Shown: one piece after another, positions 50,876-60,263 of the stretch | Layout: each line of letters starts with the position of its first letter | Position numbering within the stretch: the stretch's first letter is position 1 | Origin: Intestinibacillus massiliensis | GTDB lineage: Bacteria; Bacillota; Clostridia; Oscillospirales; Butyricicoccaceae | Direction of reading: 5' to 3' | Assembly (NCBI RefSeq): GCF_900155735.1 | Contig: NZ_LT707059.1 | Coordinates: forward strand, 588,193 to 652,192 | DNA: 64,000 nt | Position numbers and translations under genes: made by a program | The notes under the pieces: model-generated | The model's input: only the letters and a program-made list of their open reading frames with translations | Database searches by the model: none | What the model was told of the DNA's origin: nothing

Positions 50876-51757
50876 TTATTGGCTCGCCTGTTCCAGCAGC
50901 GCCGCAAGTTCCTGGTTCGTAAACGTGTAGGCCTTATCGCAAAACTGGCAGGTTACTTCCATCTGCCCTTCCTCTTCCGACAATTGCGTAAGTTCCTCGC
51001 GGCCCAGGCTGACGAGCGCGCCCAGCACCTTCCCGCGGTTGCAGGCGCAGCGGTACTCCACCGGCGCGGACTCCAATATCTCTATTTCAAAGCCGTCCAG
51101 CACGCGGCGCGCGATATCGGCAAGGGTCAGCCCCGCCTCCAGCATGGCGGTAATCGCACCGGCCTGTGCAATATTTTTTTCCAGCCGGCTGATCTGCTCC
51201 TCGGTGACGCCCGGCATGAGCTGCACCAGGTAGCCGCCCGCCTGCCGGACGCTCTGGTCGGTATCGACAAGCACGCCCAGCGCACAGGCAGATGGTACTT
51301 GCTCGCTTTCTACAAAATAACGCGTCAGATCCTCGGCGATTTCGCCGTTGACGAGCGCAACCGTGCCGGAAACCGGCTCTTTCATACCCACGTCCTTTAT
51401 GACCATCAGGTATCCGCGGCCAACGGCGCCGCCGACGTCCAGTTTCCCGTCAGGGCGGAGCGGCAGGTCTGCGGCCGGGTTCTGCAAATACCCGCGGACA
51501 TTGCCCTCGTGATCCGAAACCGCAACGATCGCGCCCAGCATACCATTGCCTTTGACCTGCACGGTCACCGAGCCGGCTTCCGCCTTAAGCTGGTTCCCCA
51601 TCATGGATGCCGCGGTTAAGGTGCGGCCAAGCGCGGCGGTGGCCACAGGCAAGGTTTTGTGGATTTGGCGCGCGCGCTCAACAATTCCGGTGCTCAGGAT
51701 GGCTGTCATCTGGATCCCTGCATCTTTTGTGATTACGCGGATTAAACTATCTTTCAT
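50876..51757 (-). CDS. hslO: Hsp33 redox-regulated chaperonin
   Basis: 293 residues. N-terminal core with GRTLTAASMMGNQLKAEAGS and VQVKGNGMLGAIVAVSDHEG. C-terminal zinc switch with CxC (RCACNRGK) and CxxC (CQFCDKAY), which binds zinc when reduced and unfolds on oxidation to activate the chaperone. The ribosome site is distant (AGAGG, about 12 bases). It follows a methyltransferase gene after 9 bp. Confidence 0.96.
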   Translation of the reverse strand: MKDSLIRVITKDAGIQMTAILSTGIVERARQIHKTLPVATAALGRTLTAASMMGNQLKAEAGSVTVQVKGNGMLGAIVAVSDHEGNVRGYLQNPAADLPLRPDGKLDVGGAVGRGYLMVIKDVGMKEPVSGTVALVNGEIAEDLTRYFVESEQVPSACALGVLVDTDQSVRQAGGYLVQLMPGVTEEQISRLEKNIAQAGAITAMLEAGLTLADIARRVLDGFEIEILESAPVEYRCACNRGKVLGALVSLGREELTQLSEEEGQMEVTCQFCDKAYTFTNQELAALLEQASQ

Positions 51758-51766
51758 GCGTGTGTG

Positions 51767-52504
51767 TTACCTCTTTCTCGCTGTAAAAAATAGCCGGTCT
51801 TCCTTCCCGGTGACAGGGCCGAACGATAGCTCCGGATATTGCTTTATATCAGAAAACCCTGCTTTTGTCAAATAGGACAGTATTTCGTCCGGCGTGTAAA
51901 TGCGTTCTTCATGCGTTTCCTGGTAGCGTGCCCATTTATTATGGCCGCCGTTTTCAAAAATATCAAATTCATACCGGCAAAGCGCGTCCTCCACTAGGCA
52001 CTGCCATACGCAATATACGTCCCCGTCTTCCCGCACAAAGCTTTGCCCGTTGATCCGTTCAAATTTAAACGGCGTATTGATATCAAAAATAAAGACGCCG
52101 CCCGGCTCCAGGAACAGGGCTACCCGTTCAAAAGCTTTTTGCAGCATGTCCGGGTCGGTCACATAATTTACGCTGTCCAGGCAGCAAAGGCAGGCGTCAA
52201 CCGTCCCATAGAGATCCAGCGCCTCCATGCGTTGATGCAAGAACATCGGGCGCGGGCTGAGGTCGACCGTGTTTGACATCGCCTGCATCAGCATTTCCTC
52301 CGAAGCGTCGACGCCGATTATCTCGTATCCCCGCGCCGCCATCAGCACACTAATACTGCCGGTGCCGCAGGCAAGGTCAAGCACCAGGTGCGGCTGAAGC
52401 CCTTCCCTCTGGAAAATTTGCTCAAAGAAATCCGCCCAAGCGCTGTAACCGACATCGTCTGTAAATCGGTCATAGTAGGCGGATAATACCCGATAGCTAT
52501 CCAT
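51767..52504 (-). CDS. class I SAM-dependent methyltransferase
   Basis: 245 residues. SAM-binding motif I VLDLACGTGSISVLMAARGY, then GVDASEEMLMQAM and ACLCCLDSVNYVTDPDMLQK typical of YqeM-like small-molecule or unknown methyltransferases. Substrate not assigned. Its start overlaps the end of the YerC-like gene by 8 bases, so the three genes YerC-methyltransferase-hslO form an operon. Confidence 0.88.
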   Translation of the reverse strand: MDSYRVLSAYYDRFTDDVGYSAWADFFEQIFQREGLQPHLVLDLACGTGSISVLMAARGYEIIGVDASEEMLMQAMSNTVDLSPRPMFLHQRMEALDLYGTVDACLCCLDSVNYVTDPDMLQKAFERVALFLEPGGVFIFDINTPFKFERINGQSFVREDGDVYCVWQCLVEDALCRYEFDIFENGGHNKWARYQETHEERIYTPDEILSYLTKAGFSDIKQYPELSFGPVTGKEDRLFFTARKR

Positions 52505-52790
52505 TTTGTTTCAGCTTCTCCAAAACGTTGCGGTACCCGTCCGTGCCGTAAGTCAGGCACTTGTTCACGCGGCTGATCGTCGCGGTGCTCGCCCCGGTCT
52601 CCCGGACGATATCGCTGTAAATCTGCCCCTGGTCGAGCATTTTTGCGACCTGGAAGCGCTGTTCCATTGCACGAAGTTCCGTTATCGTACAGAGGTCTTC
52701 AAAAAAATTGTAGCATTCGTCTATCGATTGCAGGGTCAATATTGCTTCGAACAGCTCATCCATATGCTTGTCCCGCAGCTTATCGTTCAT
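52497..52790 (-). CDS. YerC/YecD family TrpR-like DNA-binding protein
   Basis: 97 residues. MNDKLRDKHMDELFEAILTL, DLCTITELRAMEQRFQVAKM and the helix-turn-helix IVRETGASTATISRVNKCLT. The YerC/YecD family is related to TrpR, but whether it binds tryptophan or another ligand is unknown. ATG 52790 has GGAGGG 6 bases upstream. Confidence 0.92.
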   Translation of the reverse strand: MNDKLRDKHMDELFEAILTLQSIDECYNFFEDLCTITELRAMEQRFQVAKMLDQGQIYSDIVRETGASTATISRVNKCLTYGTDGYRNVLEKLKQNG

Positions 52791-52905
52791 GGCAATCCCT
52801 CCCGTACTTTTCATTAGCTATATCTTACCATATTAGTACGTGAAAGTAAACCGCAGAGCGGCAAAAGATTTAAAATTCCGTTAAATACCACCACAAGTGC
52901 AAGGG

Positions 52906-52934
52906 TTGTAATCATTCCGTAAATCTGCTAGACT
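52906..52934 (+). promoter_or_regulatory. candidate promoter of the symporter gene
   Basis: TTGTAA (52906-52911), 17-base spacer and TAGACT (52929-52934). Confidence 0.45.
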
Positions 52935-52968
52935 GTAACATAGGAATTGTAGAAAAGGAGTCGTATTC

Positions 52969-54168
52969 GTGAAACATTTAGGACTATTGACCCGCTTGAT
53001 TGCCGGTATTATCATCGGTACGGTAATCGGCCTGCTCGGTGGCTGGCTCGGCGTTGCAGACAGCGTCGGATTTACTTCGGTCGTCCGGCTATTTGCAACT
53101 TTTAACTCGCTGTTTAGCACTTTTTTAAGCTTCTTGATCCCGCTGATCATCCTGTCGTTTGTAACCGTCGGCCTGGCTGAGCTGGGTAAAAAGGCGAACC
53201 GGCTTTTCGGCGTTACGCTTTTACTTGCTTACGGCACCACGGTCTGCTCCGGGTTTTTGACCTTCCTTCTGGGCAAGGCGCTGCTCCCCTCCCTGATCCA
53301 GCCGATCTCCGGGGATATTGCAGAAGCCGCTTCCGCACAGCCGTTTTTCTCAATCGATATTCCGCCCGTCTTTGGGGTTATGACGGCGCTTATCTTGGCG
53401 TTCGTACTTGGTATCGGTATGGCGAACAGCAAGGGGACTTCCCTGCTTTCCGTCTGCCGTGACCTGCAAGGCGTGATTTCCCTTGTACTGGGTAAAATCG
53501 TCATCCCGCTGATCCCCGTTCATATTGCCGGCCTGTTTTGCAATATCGCGGCGGAGGGCAGGCTGTTTGGGACGGTCAAGATGTTTGCTTCGCTTTATAT
53601 TATTATTATTGCCTTGCAGCTCCTCTATATCGTGTCCCAATTCGGCCTTGCAAGCCTGATTTGCAAGAAAAACCATTTTAAGAGCATCCGTAATATCGTG
53701 CCGGCCTATTTTACGGCGCTAGGCACCCAGTCTTCCGCCTCTACGATACCGGTCGCGCTGGAATGTGCTTACAGCAATGAGGTCGATGAGGACGTCGCGG
53801 ATTTTTGTATCCCGCTCTGCGCTACCATCAATCTCAACGGCGATACGATTACACTGGTTTTGGGTGCGATGGGGATCATGCTGGCCAGCGGCCTGACGCC
53901 GACCATCGCGATGTTTGCACCCTTTATTATGATGCTCGGTATCACTATGGTGGCCGCGCCCGGCGTGCCCGGCGGCGGCGTAATGGCGGCGCTTGGGCTG
54001 ATTTCGTCCATGCTCGGTTTTACGAACCCGATGCAGCAGCTCATTATTGCGCTCCATTTCTCCCAGGATAGCTTTGGTACCGCAACAAACGTGTCCGGCG
54101 ACCAGGCGATTGCACTGATCGTAAACAAGCTGGATCAAAAACCCGCTGTAACAAAAAAAGCCCGATGA
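52969..54168 (+). CDS. dicarboxylate/amino acid:cation symporter (DAACS family)
   Basis: A 399-residue GltP/SstT-like membrane transporter starting at GTG 52969 (AAGGAG 8 bases before). Eight or so helices with two re-entrant loops; GTQSSASTIPVALECAYSNE is the Ser-rich hairpin and TINLNGDTITLVLGAMGIML the substrate/cation site. The Ser-rich loop and length are closest to SstT-like serine/threonine or dicarboxylate symporters. Substrate not certain. Confidence 0.9.
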   Translation: MKHLGLLTRLIAGIIIGTVIGLLGGWLGVADSVGFTSVVRLFATFNSLFSTFLSFLIPLIILSFVTVGLAELGKKANRLFGVTLLLAYGTTVCSGFLTFLLGKALLPSLIQPISGDIAEAASAQPFFSIDIPPVFGVMTALILAFVLGIGMANSKGTSLLSVCRDLQGVISLVLGKIVIPLIPVHIAGLFCNIAAEGRLFGTVKMFASLYIIIIALQLLYIVSQFGLASLICKKNHFKSIRNIVPAYFTALGTQSSASTIPVALECAYSNEVDEDVADFCIPLCATINLNGDTITLVLGAMGIMLASGLTPTIAMFAPFIMMLGITMVAAPGVPGGGVMAALGLISSMLGFTNPMQQLIIALHFSQDSFGTATNVSGDQAIALIVNKLDQKPAVTKKAR

Positions 54169-54190
54169 CCCGCTGATAGGAGGGAAGAAT

Positions 54191-54454
54191 ATGCCATTCC
54201 AATATGAAGACCATCGCATTTACATGAAGGATGAAAACGGGAAGCTGATTGCAGAAATCACGTTCCCCTTCGTATCTGACCGAAAGGTGAATATTGACCA
54301 TACCTTTGTTGACGATTCGCTGCGTGGGCAAGGCGTCGCCGGCCAACTGGTACAGGCGGCTATCGGACAGATCCGGAAGGCCGGCTGGGATATGGCCGCC
54401 ACCTGTTCCTACGCGCAGGCCTGGCTCGAGCGGCATCCGGAAGCGTGTGGTTAA
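54191..54454 (+). CDS. small YjdJ-type GNAT acetyltransferase
   Basis: 87 residues, the minimal GNAT domain (GNAT/YjdJ, CTAG-like). VNIDHTFVDDSLRGQGVAGQ has the acetyl-CoA Gly loop, followed by LVQAAIGQIRKAGWDMAATC with a Cys common in this subgroup, and ending in WLERHPEAC. AGGAGGG precedes the ATG. It is probably co-transcribed with the symporter 22 bp upstream. Confidence 0.9.
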   Translation: MPFQYEDHRIYMKDENGKLIAEITFPFVSDRKVNIDHTFVDDSLRGQGVAGQLVQAAIGQIRKAGWDMAATCSYAQAWLERHPEACG

Positions 54455-54461
54455 CTTCAAT

Positions 54462-54497
54462 AAAAAGGCGGCATGGGCACAACCCATACCGCCTTTT
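54462..54497 (+). terminator. rho-independent terminator after the small GNAT gene
   Basis: AAAAAGGCGGcATGGG pairs with CCCATaCCGCCTTTTT; one mismatch, 6-base loop, T run. Confidence 0.82.
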
Positions 54498-54542
54498 TAT
54501 TTTTGGAGTTTCCGGCGCGCGGATCAGCACTTTGCGCCTAAG

Positions 54543-55832
54543 TTAGCCCCCGCCCGGCTTTTGGTCTTCTTTCTCGTCGACAGCGACCTTTGCCGCCGTG
54601 CGCGTGCTTTTTTCGTAGTTCATACCGTGGTCTTTGCTGTCGATATGGTCAAGGTCATAGTATGCGCTTGTCTTTTCCGGCAAAACTTTTTTGCGCAGGG
54701 AACGGCAGACCATACCGGACACAAAGCTGTAGAATACAGCAAACAGTGGCACGCCGAGCACCATGCCGACAAAGCCGAACAATCCGCCGAAAAGGAGGAT
54801 TGCAAACATTACCCAGAAGCTTGAAAGCCCAGTGGAATCGCCCAAAATCTTGGGTCCTAGGATGTTTCCGTCAAACTGCTGCAACGCGAATACAAAAATC
54901 AGAAAATACAGCGCCTGCATGGGGTTTATCAGAAGGATGAGGAATGTGCTGGGGATCGCGCCGATAAACGGCCCAAAAAACGGGATGATATTGGTCACGC
55001 CGATAATTACGCTGATCAGCATGGAGTAAGGCAGTTTTAGGATCGACATGCCGACAAAACAGATCACGCCAATAATCAAGGAGTCCAGGAGTTTGCCGTT
55101 AATAAAGCCGCCAAATACGCGATGCGTAAAGCGGATATTGTCGATAATTAAATTAGCCTGCGGCACTTTCACAACACTGTACAAGAGTTTCTTTGCCTGT
55201 GCGGCGAAGAGTTCCTTGCTGTTTAGGACATAGACGGCAATAATAATACCGATCAGCAGGTTCTTAAAAAAATTAAAGGTGCCCACAAGGCTGCTCATCA
55301 AGGTGGTAAGCTGCGGGATCATATCGTTTTTGACCCAAACCGTAAGGGTGTTTATGCCCTCCTGGTAGAACTGCATTGCAGTCTGCTCGATTTCCGGGTT
55401 ATCCGCCAGCAGGTTTTGCAACCAGTTCGTCACGTTACGGATGCTGTCCGGGAGGGTATCCACAAGCCCCATAATGCTGCTGATCAGCTGCGGCAAGACC
55501 ATGGAAATAAGGGCGCCTACGACCAGAAAGCCCAGAAGCATAGAGATAGCTGTACTTAGACCCTTTGCAATCCTTGCAGCGCGCAGGGGCGTTTTGGCTT
55601 TCCGTTTTAAAACCGGGTATAGCCGGTTGTAAAAATAGTTAAAGGTCGGTATTAAAAGATAGGCAATGACGAGGCCATAAATAAACGGCATTAGTATGGC
55701 CGCAATTTGCTTTACAAAGCTGCCGATGGCGTCAATTTTAAAAATTGCAAAGAAAAACAGGATGCTGGTTGCAACCACAGCCAATATTGTGAGGCCCCAG
55801 CAAAAATATTTTTTATATGGTCCTTCCTTCAT
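54543..55832 (-). CDS. AI-2E family transporter (PerM/YdiK-like)
   Basis: 429 residues with about eight membrane helices: an N-terminal pair (FCWGLTILAVVATSILFFFA), FLVVGALISMVLPQLISSIM, and the conserved end VIIGVTNIIPFFGPFIGAIP, typical of the AI-2E exporter superfamily. Members move very different substrates (autoinducer-2, Na+/Li+, or unknown). The tail after the last helix is hydrophilic. GGGAGGA precedes the ATG. Confidence 0.9.
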   Translation of the reverse strand: MKEGPYKKYFCWGLTILAVVATSILFFFAIFKIDAIGSFVKQIAAILMPFIYGLVIAYLLIPTFNYFYNRLYPVLKRKAKTPLRAARIAKGLSTAISMLLGFLVVGALISMVLPQLISSIMGLVDTLPDSIRNVTNWLQNLLADNPEIEQTAMQFYQEGINTLTVWVKNDMIPQLTTLMSSLVGTFNFFKNLLIGIIIAVYVLNSKELFAAQAKKLLYSVVKVPQANLIIDNIRFTHRVFGGFINGKLLDSLIIGVICFVGMSILKLPYSMLISVIIGVTNIIPFFGPFIGAIPSTFLILLINPMQALYFLIFVFALQQFDGNILGPKILGDSTGLSSFWVMFAILLFGGLFGFVGMVLGVPLFAVFYSFVSGMVCRSLRKKVLPEKTSAYYDLDHIDSKDHGMNYEKSTRTAAKVAVDEKEDQKPGGG

Positions 55833-55984
55833 GAAGACGGTCCTCCCAAATATGCGCTAATTTGTATTTAGTATATCATAAATTTGCATTCTGCAAAACG
55901 GTATTGTGCAATTTCGCCCATAGGATTTATTAATTTTATATGAATATTTATAAAATACCGCGCAAATTAATTTGTGCTTTTTTC

Positions 55985-56013
55985 TTGACAACGCCATAAT
56001 GCCGTACTATAAT
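55985..56013 (+). promoter_or_regulatory. consensus sigma-A promoter of the trp operon
   Basis: TTGACA (55985-55990), 17-base spacer and TATAAT (56008-56013), directly upstream of the T-box. Confidence 0.93.
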
Positions 56014-56024
56014 GAACACAATTT

Positions 56025-56320
56025 AAAAACAAAATCCTAAGAGCAAAAGCAAGTAACAGCAGCGCAGGTCTTGCAGAGAGCGGGCGGTTGGTGAAAGTCC
56101 CGCAGATACGGCTGGTGTGAATGGGTTTGTGAGGAGCGCGGTCAATGGGGCCTATCCCCTAGTAGCCGTCGCCGCATTTCCTGCGTTATCGGGAAAGGGT
56201 ATCCGTCCGGCGCGTACCTGTTTGAACGCCTGATTTGTACCCCTATAAGGAGAATTTTCTGTTCTCGAATTTGGGTGGCACCACGAAGTCTATCGTCCCA
56301 TGTGACGATAGACTTTTTTT
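56025..56320 (+). promoter_or_regulatory. T-box leader (tRNA-Trp specifier) of the trp operon
   Basis: Stem I region begins AGCAAGTAACAGCAGCG. The Stem I apical part is GGGCGGTTGGTGAAAGTCCC. GTGTGAA-TGG places UGG at 56122-56124 in the specifier position. The T-box core is TGGGTGGCACCACGAAG (56272-56288). The terminator AGTCTATCGTC (56287-56297) pairs with 56304-56314 and ends in seven T. The core reads GGCACCACG rather than GGUACCGCG, a common variant. Confidence 0.94.
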
Positions 56321-56354
56321 GTTGCCAAATCAACCTGTTAAAGGAGCGATATGT

Positions 56355-57830
56355 ATGTTATTCCCCTCTTTAAGCGAAGTCAAACACCTCGCAGAAACTT
56401 ATAAGAGTATCCCTGTATTCTATGAGGTGCTGGCCGATAGCTGCTCGCCAGTCCAGATCATGAGCGCCGTCGCGGATTTGTCTGAAAACAGCTTTATGCT
56501 GGAAAGCGTAGAGAATTCTGAGCAGTGGGGGCGTTACTCCTTTATTGGTATTTGCCCTAAAATGGAGATTTCCATCCAGGACGGTTTGGCCGAGGTAACG
56601 GCGGATGGGAGAACGACGGCAACCCGTGTCGGCAACCCCGTCGCCTTCCTATCGGAAATTGCCGGCCGCTACCATGCGCCCCAGTTTTCCGGCCGTCCCA
56701 AATTCACCGGCGGGCTGATCGGATACTTTGGTTATGATACCGTCCGGTATATTGAGCCGCGGCTTGCCAATGTCCCACAGGACGACCTGGGGATGCCGGA
56801 CTGCCACCTGTTCCTGTTTGATGAAATCATTGCCTACGACCATTTGGCGAGCAAAACGATCATCATCCTGAATATCCCCGCCGGCACTGAAGATTTGGCG
56901 CGCGCCTACGCCGCCTGCGGCCACCGCGCCCAGGCGCTGGCCGGGCTGATCGAGCACTATGTCCCTTCCCCGGATAAAAAAGCGCCCTTTAGCGGCGAAA
57001 TCAAAGTCACATCCAATTTGACGCGTGAGGAATATATCGCAAACGTGCGGCGCGCACAAGATTATATTACGGAAGGCGATATCTTCCAGGTCGTACTGAG
57101 CCAACGTTTCGAGGTGGAAAACCCGCCCGCGCCGTTTGATGTATACCGTTGCCTGCGCTCTGCCAACCCCTCCCCTTATCTGTACTATTTTAAGTTCAAG
57201 GATTACCAGGTGGCTGGGGCGTCGCCGGAAATGCTGGTCAACGTGACAGACGGCATCGTCTCTACCCGTCCGATCGCCGGCACCGTGCGCCGGGGCGCGA
57301 CGGAGGAAGAGGATAACCGCCTGCGCCGCCAAATGCTGAACGACCCAAAGGAGCGCGCGGAACACACGATGCTGGTCGACCTTGGCAGGAACGATGTGGG
57401 CAAGGTGTCCGAATTCGGGACGGTGGAAGTCACAGACTTCATGAAGGTTGAGAGTTACTCCAAAGTATCCCATTTGGTCAGCAACGTGCGCGGCAAGCTT
57501 GCCAAGGATAAAAGCGCATTGGACGCCCTGATGGCCGTGCTGCCGGCCGGCACCCTGTCCGGCGCGCCCAAGGTGCGCGCAATGGAAATCATCGACGAGC
57601 TGGAAAACCGCAAGCGCGGCTTGTACGGCGGTACGGTAGGCTATATCGGGTTTGACGGCAATATCGACACCTGTATTGCGATCCGTACCGTACTATTCCG
57701 CCACGGCAAGGCGTACGTCCAGGCGGGCGCAGGCATTGTCGCGGACTCCGTGCCGGAAAATGAATTCACCGAGACTGAAAACAAGGCGCTCGCCGTTATT
57801 AATGCGATTAAGGAGGCTGCGGCACTATGA
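56355..57830 (+). CDS. trpE: anthranilate synthase component I
   Basis: 491 residues. The N-terminal Trp-binding region includes VLADSCSPVQIMSAVADLSE and FMLESVENSEQWGRYSFIG, typical of TrpE (the LLES motif). The chorismate-binding domain has VVLSQRFEVENPPAPFDVYR, GASPEMLVNVTDGIVSTRPI, HTMLVDLGRNDVGKVS, and PAGTLSGAPKVRAMEIIDEL. ATG 56355 follows AAGGAG by 8 bases. It works with the TrpG domain of the next gene; the 4-base overlap suggests coupling. Confidence 0.96.
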   Translation: MLFPSLSEVKHLAETYKSIPVFYEVLADSCSPVQIMSAVADLSENSFMLESVENSEQWGRYSFIGICPKMEISIQDGLAEVTADGRTTATRVGNPVAFLSEIAGRYHAPQFSGRPKFTGGLIGYFGYDTVRYIEPRLANVPQDDLGMPDCHLFLFDEIIAYDHLASKTIIILNIPAGTEDLARAYAACGHRAQALAGLIEHYVPSPDKKAPFSGEIKVTSNLTREEYIANVRRAQDYITEGDIFQVVLSQRFEVENPPAPFDVYRCLRSANPSPYLYYFKFKDYQVAGASPEMLVNVTDGIVSTRPIAGTVRRGATEEEDNRLRRQMLNDPKERAEHTMLVDLGRNDVGKVSEFGTVEVTDFMKVESYSKVSHLVSNVRGKLAKDKSALDALMAVLPAGTLSGAPKVRAMEIIDELENRKRGLYGGTVGYIGFDGNIDTCIAIRTVLFRHGKAYVQAGAGIVADSVPENEFTETENKALAVINAIKEAAAL

Positions 57831-59470
57831 TTCTGCTCATCGATAATTATGACTCGTTTACCTATAACCTTTACCAGTACCTCGGGCGCCTTCATCCCGA
57901 CGTGCGGGTCGTGCGCAACGACGCGATTACGACGGATGGAATCGCCGCCTTGTCGCCGCAGGCGATCGTGCTTTCCCCCGGCCCCGGTTACCCCAAAAGC
58001 GCCGGGATTACGCTTGACGTCATCCGCACGTTTTCCGGCAAGATCCCGATCCTGGGTGTGTGCCTTGGGCACCAGGCAATCGGCGAGGCGTTCGGCGGGA
58101 AAGTCGTGCATGCAAAGCGCCTTATGCACGGCAAACAAAGTGATGTGATTTTGGACACCGCTTCCCCGCTGTTTAAAAACCTGCCGTCCCGTGTGCCGGT
58201 CGCCCGCTACCACTCTTTGATCGTGGAACGCGAATCGCTCCCGGCTTGCCTGGAAATCATTTCGGAAGATTTTGACGGGCAGATCATGGCACTGCGGCAC
58301 CGTACCCATGCGACCTACGGCGTGCAGTTCCACCCGGAGTCCATCCTGACGGACTGCGGCATGAACATTTTGGAGACCTTCCTTTGCGAAATCGCCGGGA
58401 TACGCATCACCGGACGGCATGCGGACGCGGTTGAAATCCCCGCCGCCGAGCGGGTGGCGCTCAAGCCGTACCTCGCCAAGGTGGTCGACGGCAACAGCCT
58501 GTCGGTCGACGAGGCGCGCCAGGCAATGGATATTATCATGTCGGGCGGCGCAACGGATTCCCAGATTTCCGCATTTATTGTGGCGCTCCGCATGAAGGGG
58601 GAAACAGTTGAGGAAATTACCGGCTTTGCCCGCGTAATGCGGCAAAAGGCAGCTGTCGTACCAAACAGCACGGACGCGGTCGATATCGTCGGCACGGGCG
58701 GCGACCTTTCAAACTCCTTTAACATTTCCACAACCGCGGCGTTTGTCATCGCCGGCGCCGGGCAGGAAGTCGCCAAGCACGGAAACCGCTCCGTCTCGTC
58801 AAAGAGCGGCGCGGCCGACGTCCTGGAGGCGCTCGGCGTAAAGATCGGCATGACGCCGCTGCAGGCCATGCACTGTATCCAGGAGACCGGCCTATCGTTC
58901 CTGTTCGCGCAAAGCTTCCACAGCTCCATGCGGTTTGCAGGGCCTGCGCGCCGGGAAACCGGCGTGCGTACCGTGTTCAACATCCTTGGCCCCCTCTCCA
59001 ACCCCGCGCTTACGAATTATATCGTACTCGGCGTATACGATGAAACCCTGCTGGAGCCGATGGCGCGGGTGCTGCGTAACCTGGGGATCCGCGCGGCTAT
59101 GCTGGTGCACGGCGACGACGGCCTGGATGAAATCTCGATTTCCTCCACCACCCATGTATGCGAAATCCGGGATGGCGAACTGCGCAATTATAGTATCGAC
59201 CCGCGCGAATACGGTTTTACCCTGGCGCAAAAATCCGACATTTCCGGCGGTACTGCGGAAGAAAACGCCGAGATCACCCGCGCGATCCTGGAGGGGCGTG
59301 AAACCGGCGCCAAACGCGATATCGTGCTGCTGAACGCGGGCTGCGCGCTTTATACCGCAGGGCGCGCGGCGACGATTGCAAACGGCATAACCCTTGCCCG
59401 GCAGTCTATTGAAAGCGGCGCAGCGCTGGCGCGGCTCAATGCGCTCCGTGCCTATACCAACGCTTTGTAA
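57827..59470 (+). CDS. trpGD: anthranilate synthase glutamine amidotransferase / anthranilate phosphoribosyltransferase fusion (TrpG-TrpD)
   Basis: 547 residues. Residues 1-195 are the class I amidotransferase: LLIDNYDSFTYNLYQYLGRL, GVCLGHQAIGEAFGGKVVHA with catalytic Cys, YGVQFHPESILTDCG with His/Glu. Residues about 208-547 are TrpD: IVGTGGDLSNSFNISTTAAF (the glycine loop normally reads GTGGDGxxTFN) and KHGNRSVSSKSGAADVLEAL. One protein thus supplies ammonia to TrpE and uses the anthranilate produced. Such TrpGD fusions are known in E. coli and some Firmicutes. Confidence 0.95.
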   Translation: MILLIDNYDSFTYNLYQYLGRLHPDVRVVRNDAITTDGIAALSPQAIVLSPGPGYPKSAGITLDVIRTFSGKIPILGVCLGHQAIGEAFGGKVVHAKRLMHGKQSDVILDTASPLFKNLPSRVPVARYHSLIVERESLPACLEIISEDFDGQIMALRHRTHATYGVQFHPESILTDCGMNILETFLCEIAGIRITGRHADAVEIPAAERVALKPYLAKVVDGNSLSVDEARQAMDIIMSGGATDSQISAFIVALRMKGETVEEITGFARVMRQKAAVVPNSTDAVDIVGTGGDLSNSFNISTTAAFVIAGAGQEVAKHGNRSVSSKSGAADVLEALGVKIGMTPLQAMHCIQETGLSFLFAQSFHSSMRFAGPARRETGVRTVFNILGPLSNPALTNYIVLGVYDETLLEPMARVLRNLGIRAAMLVHGDDGLDEISISSTTHVCEIRDGELRNYSIDPREYGFTLAQKSDISGGTAEENAEITRAILEGRETGAKRDIVLLNAGCALYTAGRAATIANGITLARQSIESGAALARLNALRAYTNAL

Positions 59471-59483
59471 AAGGAGGCCGTCC

Positions 59484-60263
59484 ATGATTTTAGATGAAAT
59501 TGTAGAATACCGCGCCGCGCAGCTCCAGCGTGAAATCGCATGTGTTTCCCGCGAAGAAATGGCCGCGCAGGCGGAAGCATGTACGCGCCCTGTGCTGGAT
59601 TTTCCCGGTGCGCTGAAACGGCAGACGCTTTCCGTCATTGCCGAGGTCAAAAAAGCCTCCCCCTCCAAAGGGGTCATCTGTCCGGACTTCCATCCGGCGC
59701 AGGTCGCGCGGCGCTATGAAGCCGCGGGCGCGGACGCAATCTCCTGCCTGACGGAAGAGCACTATTTCCAAGGCTCGAGCGCATATTTCCGCGAAGTACG
59801 CGCAGCGACCACCCTCCCGATGCTTCGGAAAGACTTTATTTTTGACCCCTACCAGGTTTACGAGGCGCGCGTGATCGGCGCGGACGCGATCCTGCTGATC
59901 TGCGCGCTGCTGCGCGCGGAAAAGCTGCGCGACCTGATGCACCTCGCCATGTCCCTCGGGCTGCATACCCTGGTAGAGGTTCATAACGAACAGGAGCTGG
60001 CCTCCGCGGTAGCCGCCGAAGCGCCGATCATCGGCATCAATAACCGTGACCTGACGACCTTCCACGTGGACTTGGGAACGACCGCGCGCCTGTCCTCCCG
60101 CATCCCTTATCCGCATGTCCTGGTGTCGGAGAGCGGCATCGCGACCCAAGCCGACATGAAGGCGGCGCGGGAAAACGGCGCGGATGCGGTGCTGATCGGG
60201 GAAACGCTCATGCGCGCGGATGATATCGGCGCAACGCTGGCCGCATTGCGGGAGGGCGTATGA
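59484..60263 (+). CDS. trpC: indole-3-glycerol phosphate synthase
   Basis: 259-residue (beta/alpha)8 barrel. MILDEIVEYRAAQLQREIAC, SVIAEVKKASPSKGVICPDF (catalytic Glu/Lys), ISCLTEEHYFQGSSAYFREV, LRKDFIFDPYQVYEARVIGA, GINNRDLTTFHVDLGTTARL, and VSESGIATQADMKAARENGA. It is not fused to TrpF, unlike E. coli. AAGGAGG is 8 bases before the ATG; the stop overlaps trpF. Confidence 0.96.
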   Translation: MILDEIVEYRAAQLQREIACVSREEMAAQAEACTRPVLDFPGALKRQTLSVIAEVKKASPSKGVICPDFHPAQVARRYEAAGADAISCLTEEHYFQGSSAYFREVRAATTLPMLRKDFIFDPYQVYEARVIGADAILLICALLRAEKLRDLMHLAMSLGLHTLVEVHNEQELASAVAAEAPIIGINNRDLTTFHVDLGTTARLSSRIPYPHVLVSESGIATQADMKAARENGADAVLIGETLMRADDIGATLAALREGV

